Of a stretch of 64,000 bases of DNA, positions 46,518 to 55,594 are shown one piece after another. The position numbers were made by a program, and so were the translations under genes. Below the pieces are notes generated by a model. It ran no database searches and had not been told where the DNA came from. It was given only the letters and a program-made list of their open reading frames with translations. The stretch covers positions 248,001 to 312,000 of the forward strand of contig JAGKSB010000001.1 of NCBI GenBank assembly GCA_017942165.1, read 5' to 3'. This DNA comes from Rhinopithecimicrobium faecis (GTDB lineage Bacteria > Bacteroidota > Bacteroidia > Sphingobacteriales > Sphingobacteriaceae). Position 1 is the first letter of the stretch. Every line of letters starts with the position of its first letter.

Positions 46518-46675
46518 TGTTTTTTCTATTAATAATAGTTTATTTATTAGATTTGAAGCTAGTTAGATTAAGTCTAAATAAAGACACTGCGAAGATACTC
46601 GAATTTGACTCCCTAAAAAGACGTAATAAGAAATTCATAGTACCCGAAACGAAAAAAATAAAGCGCTAAAAATCC
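46518..46675. promoter_or_regulatory. Divergent promoter region between SusC and the AraC regulator
   Basis: This 158-base AT-rich gap has a plus-strand TAGATTTG box at 46549-46556, an exact TAnnTTTG, facing the AraC gene 119 bases downstream. No matching box is visible toward SusC. A -33 TTG is not clear. The gap is the likely binding site of the AraC protein. Confidence 0.35.
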
Positions 46676-47554
46676 ATGATTGCGAACCAAGTAGATGCAC
46701 CTATCGCCTTAACAAAAATATCCAACTATATCAATTTGGCTGAAATAAGAGAGGTCCCTAACTATGCATTAAGCTTATCAACAGACGCATACATCAGTAT
46801 AATTGCTATGCGAGCATGCTGCCTAGTAAAGGTTGCCGATAATTTGGATTATAAGATTGAGGAGGGATATAGCACTTTATTGAGTATCAATCAGGGGGGA
46901 ATGTTGCAGATTAACGCTGAAAGCATGGACAGCTGTATACTCTTACTGGTTATAGACCGCTCATTTATTGACCAACTTAACCCCGAAGGCAAGGAGCTAG
47001 GCCCTATGATTAAAGCGCTAAAGTCCAAATGTATCGCCGATAGAGCAATCTTTCCAATTGCCCTAGAAATCCTCAATGAAGAGATCCCCACCCACTTTAA
47101 GAAACTCTATCAGACGTCAAAAATATTAGAGGTATTTTCCAAACAGCTGTTTCATATCAAACAGCAGCGCGCTGATCAGACGCTGAAGATTAAAACTGCA
47201 GACGAGGAAAAGGTAAGAACGGCAAAGAAATTAATAGATCAGCATCTGGAGAAAACATATACCATCGCGGAGCTTTCCAGATTAATAGGCACTAATGAAC
47301 AGTATCTAAAAATTCACTTTAAGCATATTTACGGCTGCACAATTTATAATTATTCACTCACCATGAAGATGAATTTTGCGCGCGGTCTACTACTCGCTAA
47401 AGAGGATAAAATTGCAGATGTAGCGACAAAAATAGGCTATAAACATGCGACACATTTTTCGACAGCCTTTAAGAAATTTTTTGGCTACCTGCCCAATACC
47501 CTACGCGGCCACTTTTTGTCCCTACTAACGGTAGAAAGTCTCATTTTCATATAA
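46676..47554 (+). CDS. AraC-family transcriptional regulator
   Basis: This is a 292-residue regulator. The C-terminal 100 residues form the two-helix AraC/XylS DNA-binding domain: YTIAELSRLIGTNEQYLKIHFKHIYG for the first motif, then IADVATKIGYKHATHFSTAFKKFFGYLP for the second. The N-terminal 180 residues are not a cupin I recognise. They resemble ligand-binding parts of siderophore-responsive AraC proteins such as PchR in overall layout. It lies divergent from a SusC/SusD pair and convergent with a TonB siderophore receptor, so it may control one or both in response to iron or siderophore. Confidence 0.9.
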   Translation: MIANQVDAPIALTKISNYINLAEIREVPNYALSLSTDAYISIIAMRACCLVKVADNLDYKIEEGYSTLLSINQGGMLQINAESMDSCILLLVIDRSFIDQLNPEGKELGPMIKALKSKCIADRAIFPIALEILNEEIPTHFKKLYQTSKILEVFSKQLFHIKQQRADQTLKIKTADEEKVRTAKKLIDQHLEKTYTIAELSRLIGTNEQYLKIHFKHIYGCTIYNYSLTMKMNFARGLLLAKEDKIADVATKIGYKHATHFSTAFKKFFGYLPNTLRGHFLSLLTVESLIFI

Positions 47555-47558
47555 AAAA

Positions 47559-47597
47559 ATACCCCAAGGAAATTAATCCTTGAGGTATTTTCTTGCT
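47559..47597. terminator. Hairpin between the AraC and siderophore-receptor genes
   Basis: An inverted repeat of about 11 bases (ATACCCCAAGG and CCTTGAGGTAT, one mismatch) has an A-run before and a T-run after it. It lies between convergent genes and can end both messages. Confidence 0.8.
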
Positions 47598-47609
47598 AAC
47601 TAACTTATT

Positions 47610-49997
47610 TTAGAAACGATATGAAAGTTGTCCCGCAACATTTCTAGGATCTGTCTGGTTAATAAACCCTCCTCTAAAGTAGGAGTTAAGTCCAATCTTA
47701 TTCGCGATATTATTAAAGAATACACGCGCTGTCAACTTTCCAAATGTATAGCCCAGCTGACTGTTTAATGTCATATATCCTGGCATATCAAAGGGTTTCA
47801 CTCCCGGTACTGTGCCATGTCCATCGGGGCGCGTAGAATATTCATTTACAGGACGGTCACCTACATAATAAGCACCAAAGCCTATGCTTAAGCCTTTTAA
47901 TGCGGAGCGGTTTACTGTATATTGAATCCAGCCATTCGCTGTATGCTTAGGCGCATTCATCGGCGCAGAACCATTGACATAGGACGGGCTATTTTCATAA
48001 CGTGCGTCTAAGTAGGCATAGCCTAACATCACTTGTAAATTCTCTAGTACACGACCATTTAATTCAACTTCAATACCCTTGCGTTTTAAATCACCTGCTT
48101 GAAATACATAGCCTGTTGCTGTATTCGTGTTAGGATCGTATTCGCTATTTGTCAGATTCGCGGTATTGATATGGAAGTAGGTAAAATTAAAGCGTAGACG
48201 GTCATTCAGCCAATCCGATTTTATACCTGCTTCAAACTGATTCGTGGTGGAAGCTCCCACACGTTCGCCAGATCTCAGCTCTTGGGCAGCATTACGCAAT
48301 GATGTCGAGGTCGTATAAGAACCAAATATATTAACTTGCTTAATGGGGCGCACCATGACTCCTAAGGAAGGGTTCCATGCAGAACCGACATCAGTGCGGC
48401 TGGAGTTAGGAATCTTATTATAGATCTCTGTGTAGCGCACACCTAAAATTGCTTTCAGGTACTTATTAAAGGTAATTACATCTTGAGCCATCAGGCCTAA
48501 AGTGCTGTATTGCGCACGTGTAGGGTTTGCACTAGCGGCAAAAGCGACCGGATTAGTGATGGTATTGGTGTAGGGCTGCATCACGTTAATGGTATCCAAG
48601 CGCGAAGATCCCCAAGGGGTATTTAAGGAATTGGCAATACGGTAGTCAAATCCTACTTGGAAAGTATGATTTAAAGATCCTGTTTTAATATCCTCTCCAA
48701 TAAAATCAAATTGTGCTGTAGTATTTTTATCGTCACGCACGGCACGGCTAATGGTACGCGCACGAAGGTTATAATCGCCTTGAATCGCACCCCCAACACC
48801 TGTAGAAGTGTTATCAGCCATATATGATCCCGAAGATAAAGCGGCACGAATTTTTAATTTATCGGTTAGTTTACGCTCCACACGAAACATATATGAGGCC
48901 ATCACATTATTCACCTTATCATCGGAGAAGCCTAAAAATTGGTCGTAAGGAATAAGGTATAATTTATTGACATCGGCCGCGCCTAAGTTGACAGCATCTC
49001 CATGAGGCGTTCTATTTTCCTGTAAGTAATCGGCTTCAAATGTTACAGTCGTCTGCTCATTGGGACGCCAAGCAAAGGAAGGATTAATATAGACACGGTT
49101 GTTATTTACAATGGTACGGTAGGAGTTTCCACGTTCATAGGCTCCATTGATACGCATGGCTACGGTATTCTTATTATCTAATACCGCTTGGTAATCAAAA
49201 GTAGGTCTCACTTGTCCCCAAGCACCAATACGGATATCAACCTGACCACCATCTACAAACTCGGGCGTTTTCGTCGTTAGGTTAATTACACCTCCAGCAT
49301 TTCCAATATCTGTGATTACGCCCTGCGTAATTGCTGCAGACCCTTTAATCACCTGAATAGTCTCCACCCCTTGCATATCGACAATGGCTGAGGCTGTTTG
49401 AAACTGGGAATCCATACGGACACCATTTTTAAGTACGGGTACACCACGGAAACCTCTAATAGACATCGATTCGCGCACGCCTCCATAGGAACCAAATAAG
49501 GATACCCCCGGGACATTACGGATGGCATCGGTCAACGTTAAGGCGCCTTGATCGGCAATAACTTTTGATGATATAACGGAAATAGATTGAATCTGATCGG
49601 AAGGTTTCAGGGGCATACGTGTGATCATCTCTAAGCCCTTGGGCTGACGGTTACGATTTCCAAATACTTCAACCTCCTCCAAATCGTGGTTATTTGAAAC
49701 TAGTAAAATAGATTTAAGGTCCAGATCACCATTTTCCATCAGCTTATTCATGCCTACAGGACGATATCCAATACCGGAGATGCGCACATAAACAGCGCCT
49801 TCTTTATGCGTTGGAATTTCAAATGAACCATCCGCCTTGGTCTTTACAGTAACTCCCGCCGCCGATATCGTAATTGCTGACAGGGGTTTATTATGCTCGT
49901 TGACCACTTTCCCACGAATGACGGAATTCGTCTGTGCGTAGAGTGCGGTCGATGTACAAAAGGCTAAGCCTGCTAATAAGTAAAATTTAATGCTCAT
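47610..49997 (-). CDS. TonB-dependent siderophore receptor with carboxypeptidase-like domain
   Basis: This is a 795-residue outer-membrane receptor. It has a signal peptide (to about residue 22), then a CarboxypepD_reg-like domain (IRGKVVNEHNKPLSAITI), then a siderophore-type plug with MSIRGFRGVPVLKNGVRMDS and VQTIQVIKGSAAI-like segments, then the barrel ending in VAGQLSYRF. The spacing of the plug motifs and the phrase LKRKGIEVELNGRVLENL in the barrel place it in the FhuE/FoxA-like siderophore group. It has one of the best promoters of the window (50033-50064). The specific siderophore cannot be told. Confidence 0.92.
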   Translation of the reverse strand: MSIKFYLLAGLAFCTSTALYAQTNSVIRGKVVNEHNKPLSAITISAAGVTVKTKADGSFEIPTHKEGAVYVRISGIGYRPVGMNKLMENGDLDLKSILLVSNNHDLEEVEVFGNRNRQPKGLEMITRMPLKPSDQIQSISVISSKVIADQGALTLTDAIRNVPGVSLFGSYGGVRESMSIRGFRGVPVLKNGVRMDSQFQTASAIVDMQGVETIQVIKGSAAITQGVITDIGNAGGVINLTTKTPEFVDGGQVDIRIGAWGQVRPTFDYQAVLDNKNTVAMRINGAYERGNSYRTIVNNNRVYINPSFAWRPNEQTTVTFEADYLQENRTPHGDAVNLGAADVNKLYLIPYDQFLGFSDDKVNNVMASYMFRVERKLTDKLKIRAALSSGSYMADNTSTGVGGAIQGDYNLRARTISRAVRDDKNTTAQFDFIGEDIKTGSLNHTFQVGFDYRIANSLNTPWGSSRLDTINVMQPYTNTITNPVAFAASANPTRAQYSTLGLMAQDVITFNKYLKAILGVRYTEIYNKIPNSSRTDVGSAWNPSLGVMVRPIKQVNIFGSYTTSTSLRNAAQELRSGERVGASTTNQFEAGIKSDWLNDRLRFNFTYFHINTANLTNSEYDPNTNTATGYVFQAGDLKRKGIEVELNGRVLENLQVMLGYAYLDARYENSPSYVNGSAPMNAPKHTANGWIQYTVNRSALKGLSIGFGAYYVGDRPVNEYSTRPDGHGTVPGVKPFDMPGYMTLNSQLGYTFGKLTARVFFNNIANKIGLNSYFRGGFINQTDPRNVAGQLSYRF

Positions 49998-50032
49998 AGT
50001 TTATCTATTTTTAATTAATCTAAATAAAGAAA

Positions 50033-50064
50033 CAAATGTATTCATTTATTAACCTTTCAGCAAA
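50033..50064 (-). promoter_or_regulatory. Promoter of the siderophore receptor (-33 and -7 boxes)
   Basis: On the minus strand a TTTG (-33, 50064-50061) is followed 20 bases later by TACATTTG (-7, 50040-50033). This is a full Bacteroidota-type promoter. The start codon at 49997 follows 35 bases after the -7 box. Confidence 0.68.
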
Positions 50065-50127
50065 TATATTTCCATCTTTTTAAATAAATTTTTAAAAAAG
50101 ACCTTTTTGGGAAAATGGTTTACAAAA

Positions 50128-50153
50128 AAAGGTCAGCGCAAGCGCTGACCTTT
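50128..50153 (-). terminator. Terminator of nagB
   Basis: A perfect 11-base inverted repeat, AAAGGTCAGCG and CGCTGACCTTT, has loop CAAG. On the minus strand it is followed by a T-run (50124-50130 region). It lies after the nagB stop at 50177. Confidence 0.9.
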
Positions 50154-50176
50154 CAATAAGAATATATAGATGTCTA

Positions 50177-52099
50177 TTAATTAAATTTCCAACGTACAAA
50201 AGCTTCGATAGCTTCGTAATTTGCTAAACCTAACTCGTCATATAGACGTGCAGTCTCTGAGGTACGGTCTTCTGCACGTACCCAGAATTCACGTGCATCA
50301 TCGCCTGGATAAACAGGTAGATCTTTTTGTGATTGGTGTTTGAAGATTGCTAAACGCTTACGTTTAACTTCTTGTGGAGACAATGGTACAGCCATTTCAA
50401 TTTCGTGAATTGGGTATTCATGCCATGCACCGCGGTATAACCATAACCAACAATCTTTCGTCCACTCATCTGTTTGACGTAAACGAATTAAGGCTTCTAA
50501 GATCACGTCAAAACAAACTTTATGCGTTCCATGTGGATCTGCAAAGTCACCCGCAGCAAATACTTGATGTGGCTTTACAGCACGTAACAACTCCATCGTC
50601 TGAACGATATCATCTTCTAAAGAAACTGTTTTAGAGAATTTACCACGGTCGTAGAAAGGTAAATCTTGGAAGTGAATATGATCATTCGCCAGCCCTACGA
50701 AACGCGCCCCAGCAATAGCCTCTCCTTTACGGATCATCGCTTTTATTTTACGAACAATCTCCGTATCGATTTGATTAGGCTTTTTGTTGGCGAAAATATC
50801 GTTGCTCTCTTGGTATAAATTACGGATCGAAGAAACATCGATACCCATCGTATCAGCAAAATCTTCTGCAAACTCTAAATAACGTAATACATCGTCATCC
50901 CATACGGCAGTATTTCCTGAAGTTTGGTAAGCAACGTGGATATTATGACCTTGATCCGCAAGACGGATAAAAGTTCCCCCCATAGAAATTACATCGTCAT
51001 CGGGATGTGGCGAGAATAAGATGATATTCTTCTTCGCAGGATTAGCACGCTCAGGACGTTGGGAATCGTCTACATTAGGCTTCCCTCCTGGCCATCCTGT
51101 GATGGTATGTTGTAATTCGTTAAAGATTTTAATGTTGATAGCATAAGCAGGACCTGATTCAGTCACTAACTTCGCCATACCATTGGCATTATAGTCTTCT
51201 TCGGTTAATTTTAAAATTGGTTTGTGTAAAGCTAAAGACAACCAAACTACGGCTTTCTTAATCAATGTTTCTGTCCATTCAACATCTTCTGCTAACCATG
51301 GTTTATCGAAACGCGTTAATAAAGAAGCTGCTTCTGTATCTAATACAAACTCTACATTATCGTTTAATTGCAAATACGTTGCAGGAATTTCCGAAGAAAT
51401 CTCTCCTTCAACAGCTTTACGAACAATCTCTGCTTTATTTTCAGACCAAGCCATTAAGATAATTTCTTTGGCTTTAAAGATTGTCCCAACCCCCATCGTA
51501 ATGGCTTTAGTAGGTACATTTTCCTTACCTCCGAAATCACGAGAAGCATCACGACGTGTTAAATCGTCTAAGGTTACTAAACGTGTACCTGAGTTTGGTG
51601 CAGAACCTGGCTCATTAAAACCAATATGTCCTGTACGGCCAATTCCTAAAATCTGGATATCTAAGCCCCCTAATTCAGAAATTTTTTGCTCATATGCTAA
51701 ACAGAAAGCTGCAATTTCAGAAGCTGGTAATGTACCATCAGGAATATTAATATTCGCTTGGTCGATGTCGACATGATCGAATAAGTTTTTATTCATAAAA
51801 GTTACATAGCTCTGAATAGCGTCAGGCTGCATTGGAAAATACTCATCTAAGTTAAACGTAATAACGTTTTTAAAGCTTAAGCCTTCTTCCTTATGCAAAC
51901 GAATTAATTCTGCATAAACTTTTACAGGAGTTGCACCGGTAGCTAAACCTAAAATTGCATGCTCTCCGTTTGCTTGCTTTTTACGAATTACTGCTGCAAT
52001 TCTATTCGCTACAACTTTGGATGCTTCTTCTTTATTAGCATACACGCTTACAGGAACTTTTTCAAAGCGTGTTTCTTCCAGTAAATTTAATCTTGCCAT
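50177..52099 (-). CDS. nagB: Glucosamine-6-phosphate deaminase fused to a PIG-L/LmbE deacetylase-like domain
   Basis: This 640-residue protein is more than twice the length of classic NagB. Residues 1-260 match NagB: GLATGATPVKVYAEL, the general base D85 in FNLDEYFPM, and H158 in GIGRTGHIGFNEPGS. The first acid of the E. coli Asp141-His143-Glu148 triad is replaced by T156, while H158 and E163 remain. From about residue 355 there is a PIG-L domain with SPHPDDDVISMGG (H365, D367, D368) and DPHGTHK (H523, H526), the zinc-binding pattern of GlcNAc deacetylases. The fused form suggests coupled deacetylation of an N-acetyl sugar phosphate and deamination to fructose-6-phosphate. I recall such long forms in Bacteroidota. 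It is monocistronic, with its own promoter box (52131-52138) and terminator. Confidence 0.9.
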   Translation of the reverse strand: MARLNLLEETRFEKVPVSVYANKEEASKVVANRIAAVIRKKQANGEHAILGLATGATPVKVYAELIRLHKEEGLSFKNVITFNLDEYFPMQPDAIQSYVTFMNKNLFDHVDIDQANINIPDGTLPASEIAAFCLAYEQKISELGGLDIQILGIGRTGHIGFNEPGSAPNSGTRLVTLDDLTRRDASRDFGGKENVPTKAITMGVGTIFKAKEIILMAWSENKAEIVRKAVEGEISSEIPATYLQLNDNVEFVLDTEAASLLTRFDKPWLAEDVEWTETLIKKAVVWLSLALHKPILKLTEEDYNANGMAKLVTESGPAYAINIKIFNELQHTITGWPGGKPNVDDSQRPERANPAKKNIILFSPHPDDDVISMGGTFIRLADQGHNIHVAYQTSGNTAVWDDDVLRYLEFAEDFADTMGIDVSSIRNLYQESNDIFANKKPNQIDTEIVRKIKAMIRKGEAIAGARFVGLANDHIHFQDLPFYDRGKFSKTVSLEDDIVQTMELLRAVKPHQVFAAGDFADPHGTHKVCFDVILEALIRLRQTDEWTKDCWLWLYRGAWHEYPIHEIEMAVPLSPQEVKRKRLAIFKHQSQKDLPVYPGDDAREFWVRAEDRTSETARLYDELGLANYEAIEAFVRWKFN

Positions 52100-52130
52100 T
52101 CTAAGGATTTAATTTGGATAACGTGAGTAA

Positions 52131-52138
52131 CAAATTTA
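52131..52138 (-). promoter_or_regulatory. -7 box for nagB
   Basis: On the minus strand this reads TAAATTTG, 31 bases upstream of the ATG at 52099. No -33 TTG was seen at normal spacing. Confidence 0.45.
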
Positions 52139-52241
52139 TAAATTAATCTGATTGATTAATGCATATTTGCATTTTTTTAACGAAAAAACGTACAATAATT
52201 TAACGCAACCGTTTGATAATTTAACTTATTTTACTAAGTAA

Positions 52242-53387
52242 TTAGATAGATCGCAGATTATCAATAGCTTGAAGGATGGTTTCATCTTTTTTGGCAAAAC
52301 AGACTCGAAGCAGGTTTTGATTCAAACTATTGCAATAAAACGCAGAAACAGGCACGGTAGCGATTTTATGATCGACGATTAACTGTCGTGCAAAGTCCAT
52401 TTCCGATGCATCTGACACCATGGAATAATCCAATAACTGAAAATATGTGCCTTCACAAGGCAACAAACGAAACTTTGACCCCGCAAGACCCGCCTGAAGT
52501 AGATTCCGCTTGCCCTCAAAAAAACTACCCAGCTGTAAGTATTCATGCGCATCTGCTATAAAATCGGCAATAGCATACTGTACGGGGGTATTCGCGGAGA
52601 ACACCGTATACTGATGTACTTTCTGAAATTCCCTCATTAAAGGCTCTGAAGCCAAGATATACCCCATCTTCCATCCGGTGGTATGCAGTAGTTTCCCGAA
52701 AGACGCAACGACAAAACTACGATCATGCAATTTCGGAATCGACCAAACGGATTGATGAACATGTCCGGAATAGACCATATGCTCATATACTTCATCTGAA
52801 AGCACAAAAAGATCCGCGGCCGTAGCTAAGTCCGCTAAGTCCGCCAAATCAGCAGCCGACCATACCCTACCCGTAGGATTTGTAGGATTATTAATTAACA
52901 CCATCCGCGTAGCGGATGTAACTTGACTGCGCACAAAATGCCAGTCAATTTGAAAATCAGGAGCCACCAATGGGATAGCGACCACTTTTCCACCATAAAG
53001 CTCGATGGCGGGACGATAGGAATCATATGCCGGCTCAAAGATTAGCACCTCATCTCCTGGACGTATTAAGGTACTAATAGCTGAAAATAAAGCCTGCGTG
53101 CCTCCTGAAGTGATGGTAATCTCCGTAGCAGCATCCACAGCAACGCCATATAGTGCTTCCTGCTTCTGGGCGATTTGCTCCCGCAAAGCTAGGACCCCCG
53201 CCATAGGAGCATATTGATTGTAACCCGCAGCATAATATTTCTTAACTAAGGAAAGGAGCTTCTCCGAAGGCTCAAAATCTGGAAAACCCTGCGATAAATT
53301 AATCGCTTGGTACTGATTAGCAAGATTTGTCATCTGCGTAAATATCGTGAGCCCAACCCCGGGCAGTTTACTTTGAATAGTAGGCAT
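52242..53387 (-). CDS. Class I/II PLP aminotransferase (methionine aminotransferase YbdL-like)
   Basis: This is a 381-residue fold-type I aminotransferase. The N-terminus carries PGVGLTIFTQMTNLANQYQAINLSQGFPDFEPS, which is the YbdL/kynurenine aminotransferase signature. ITSGGTQALFSAISTLI is the PLP phosphate-binding start. NNPTNPTGRVW, SDEVYEHMVYSG and SFGKLLHTTGWKMGYI (with the Schiff-base lysine) are the class motifs. E. coli YbdL prefers methionine, and related enzymes use kynurenine or glutamine, so the exact substrate is uncertain. It stands alone and is divergent from a TlpA-like gene across a 73-base gap. Confidence 0.9.
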   Translation of the reverse strand: MPTIQSKLPGVGLTIFTQMTNLANQYQAINLSQGFPDFEPSEKLLSLVKKYYAAGYNQYAPMAGVLALREQIAQKQEALYGVAVDAATEITITSGGTQALFSAISTLIRPGDEVLIFEPAYDSYRPAIELYGGKVVAIPLVAPDFQIDWHFVRSQVTSATRMVLINNPTNPTGRVWSAADLADLADLATAADLFVLSDEVYEHMVYSGHVHQSVWSIPKLHDRSFVVASFGKLLHTTGWKMGYILASEPLMREFQKVHQYTVFSANTPVQYAIADFIADAHEYLQLGSFFEGKRNLLQAGLAGSKFRLLPCEGTYFQLLDYSMVSDASEMDFARQLIVDHKIATVPVSAFYCNSLNQNLLRVCFAKKDETILQAIDNLRSI

Positions 53388-53432
53388 AGTAAGGCTTTAT
53401 AATTTTTACTCTACTAATTTAATAGATATTCT

Positions 53433-53440
53433 TATATTTG
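53433..53440 (+). promoter_or_regulatory. -7 box for the TlpA-like gene
   Basis: This reads TATATTTG, 20 bases upstream of the ATG at 53461. A -33 element is not obvious. Confidence 0.5.
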
Positions 53441-53460
53441 CAGTCTAGATTAATAAAATA

Positions 53461-54144
53461 ATGAAGAAATTTATCATTTTCCTACTTGCCTTAGCGCCGT
53501 TTTTCGTTTCGGCACAACAAAAAGAACTAAGCAAAGAAGCGTATATTGAACGTGTTAAAAATAATCCTGACTCCATCAACAGCCTAGTAGACCTACGCCG
53601 TGTGGGCGGATACACACCTGAATATGCGGAATTAAACCCCCTTTTTAAGACTTTAAGCCCACAAGTGCGCAAGTCTAAAGAAGGTAAAGAGTTTAGAAGC
53701 TATTTAAAAACATTGAATTCCGTATCCGTCGGAAAGAAAGCCAAATACTTCAGTCAAAAAGATACTGCGGGAAATACGGTAGCGCTAAAAGATTTTAAGG
53801 GAAGATATGTGCTCCTAGACTTTTGGGCTTCTTGGTGCCCAGACTGCCGCGTACAAAGTCCTGAGTTAGTGAAAACTTATGCCGAATTTAAAGGTCCTAA
53901 TTTTGAAATTATAGGTATATCATTCGATAAAGACCGTGGATCATGGATTAAAGCCATTCATACTGACCAGCTATATTGGACGCAGCTTTCGGATTTAAAA
54001 AGATGGCAAAATGAAGTAGGCACGTTATATGGCGTGAAGTCTATCCCTCAAAACGTACTCATTAGCCCTGAAGGCATTATCGTAGCCCGTAATATCCACG
54101 GGGAAGAATTAAATACCCTACTACGCAAATTGGTTAAGAAGTAG
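53461..54144 (+). CDS. TlpA-like periplasmic thiol-disulfide oxidoreductase
   Basis: This is a 227-residue exported thioredoxin-fold protein. It has a Sec signal to about residue 19 (FFVSAQQ), an N-terminal helical part, and a thioredoxin/AhpC-TSA domain from about residue 95. The redox site is WASWCPDCR (C126, C129), preceded by GRYVLLDFW. The cis-proline loop is in VKSIPQNVLISPEG. Bacteroidota have many such proteins, with roles in periplasmic disulfide reduction and cytochrome maturation. Its 3' end forms an inverted repeat with the 3' end of the convergent radA gene. Confidence 0.92.
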   Translation: MKKFIIFLLALAPFFVSAQQKELSKEAYIERVKNNPDSINSLVDLRRVGGYTPEYAELNPLFKTLSPQVRKSKEGKEFRSYLKTLNSVSVGKKAKYFSQKDTAGNTVALKDFKGRYVLLDFWASWCPDCRVQSPELVKTYAEFKGPNFEIIGISFDKDRGSWIKAIHTDQLYWTQLSDLKRWQNEVGTLYGVKSIPQNVLISPEGIIVARNIHGEELNTLLRKLVKK

Positions 54145-54163
54145 TCCGCTACTTCTTAACCAA
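54130..54163. terminator. Inverted repeat built from the two gene ends (tlpA-like and radA)
   Basis: A perfect 15-base inverted repeat (arms 54130-54144 and 54149-54163, loop TCCG) covers the last codons and stop of the TlpA-like gene and the last codons and stop of radA. Only 11 bases separate the two genes. There is no long T-run after either arm, so it may be a weak intrinsic terminator or simply an RNA-processing barrier. Confidence 0.6.
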
Positions 54164-55538
54164 AAAGTGAGCGGAAGATATCTTCTAAGGTCGCCACTGG
54201 ACGAATAGCAATTCCATATTTCTTAGCGTCTAAGCCTTTGGTATTAAATTTAGATATAAAGATTCCATCGAACCCTAATTTTTCCGCCTCAGCAATACGC
54301 TGCTCTATCCGGTTTACAGCGCGAATCTCCCCGGATAAACCAATCTCTCCAGCAAATGCGATCGATGTCTTCACAGGCATATCCTGCTGCGAAGATATAA
54401 TAGCAATAACGACTGCTAAGTCAATGGCAGGATCTTCTACACGCAGCCCACCAGCGATATTTAAAAAGACATCTTGCGCGGACAAGCGGAATCCAAAGCG
54501 CTTTTCTAAGACCGCAAGCAGCATATTCAGGCGTTTGGTATCGTAACCTGTAGAGGAACGCTGTGGGGTACCAAAAGCGGAGTTGGAAACTAAAGCCTGC
54601 ACCTCAATCATCATCGGACGCATACCCTCCAGCATGGCCGAAATAGCCACCCCCGAAACAGGTGCATCACGCTGAGAAATCATAATCTCCGAAGGGTTCG
54701 ATACCTCACGCAAGCCCGCTCCTTGCATCTCATAAATACCCAATTCTGAGGCCGACCCAAAACGGTTTTTCACTGCCCGAAGGATGCGGTAAACATGGTT
54801 ACGGTCCCCTTCAAACTGCAGCACGGTATCCACCATATGCTCCAAAACCTTAGGTCCCGCAATCGAGCCATCTTTGGTAATGTGGCCGACAATAAATACG
54901 GGCGTATTTGTTTCTTTTGCGAAACGCAGAAGCTCTGCCGTACATTCACGCACCTGTGACACGGAACCTGGAGCTGACTCTATCTGCGAAGAATGTAGCG
55001 TTTGTATGGAATCTATAACGATGAGATTGGGGGCTACCACCTCAATCTGCTTAAAGATATTCTGTGTGGAAGTCTCTGTAAGAATAAAACAATTCGCGTT
55101 GGAACTCTGCTGCAAACGCTCGGCACGCATTTTTATCTGCTGCTCGGATTCTTCTCCTGAGATATAAAGGGTTCTAATTTTAGGGATACTCAGCGCCAAT
55201 TGCAGCATCAATGTAGACTTTCCAATTCCGGGCTCCCCGCCAATGAGCACGAGTGATCCCGGGACGATCCCCCCTCCTAATACACGGTTAAATTCTGCAT
55301 CGGGTGTTTCTAAACGATGCTCCTCGGTATAGACAATCTCGTGAATCACCGCGGCTTTATTAGTCCTTTTGGAAGGAGTCGCGGCAGTGCTACGCCACTC
55401 GGGGACGCGCGAACTAGCTTTCTCCACCACTTCTTCCACCAAGGTGTTCCATTGTTTGCAAGAAGGACACTGCCCCATCCATTTGGAAGTTTCATGTCCA
55501 CAGCTCTGACAGAAGTATGCTGATTTCGATTTCGCCAT
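54156..55538 (-). CDS. radA: DNA repair protein RadA
   Basis: This is a 460-residue RecA-like branch migration ATPase. It has an N-terminal zinc finger with C10, C13, C24 and C27 (FCQSCGHETSKWMGQCPSCKQW), a Walker A motif in GGEPGIGKSTLMLQ, the RadA-specific KNRFGSASELG motif near the middle, and a Lon-protease-like C-terminal domain (GGLRVEDPAIDLAVVIAI). It assists recombinational repair by processing recombination intermediates. Length is normal. It is transcribed as a single gene converging on the TlpA-like gene. Confidence 0.96.
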   Translation of the reverse strand: MAKSKSAYFCQSCGHETSKWMGQCPSCKQWNTLVEEVVEKASSRVPEWRSTAATPSKRTNKAAVIHEIVYTEEHRLETPDAEFNRVLGGGIVPGSLVLIGGEPGIGKSTLMLQLALSIPKIRTLYISGEESEQQIKMRAERLQQSSNANCFILTETSTQNIFKQIEVVAPNLIVIDSIQTLHSSQIESAPGSVSQVRECTAELLRFAKETNTPVFIVGHITKDGSIAGPKVLEHMVDTVLQFEGDRNHVYRILRAVKNRFGSASELGIYEMQGAGLREVSNPSEIMISQRDAPVSGVAISAMLEGMRPMMIEVQALVSNSAFGTPQRSSTGYDTKRLNMLLAVLEKRFGFRLSAQDVFLNIAGGLRVEDPAIDLAVVIAIISSQQDMPVKTSIAFAGEIGLSGEIRAVNRIEQRIAEAEKLGFDGIFISKFNTKGLDAKKYGIAIRPVATLEDIFRSLFG

Positions 55539-55594
55539 GCGTATATTCGTTAATTTTTCCTATTCGTTATTTATTATTACCGTTTTCCTTAACG

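Noticed and set aside
51222..51776. 184-codon open frame antisense to nagB
   Set aside because: It is wholly inside the strongly conserved nagB frame on the other strand, with no family-like sequence. It is a shadow frame.
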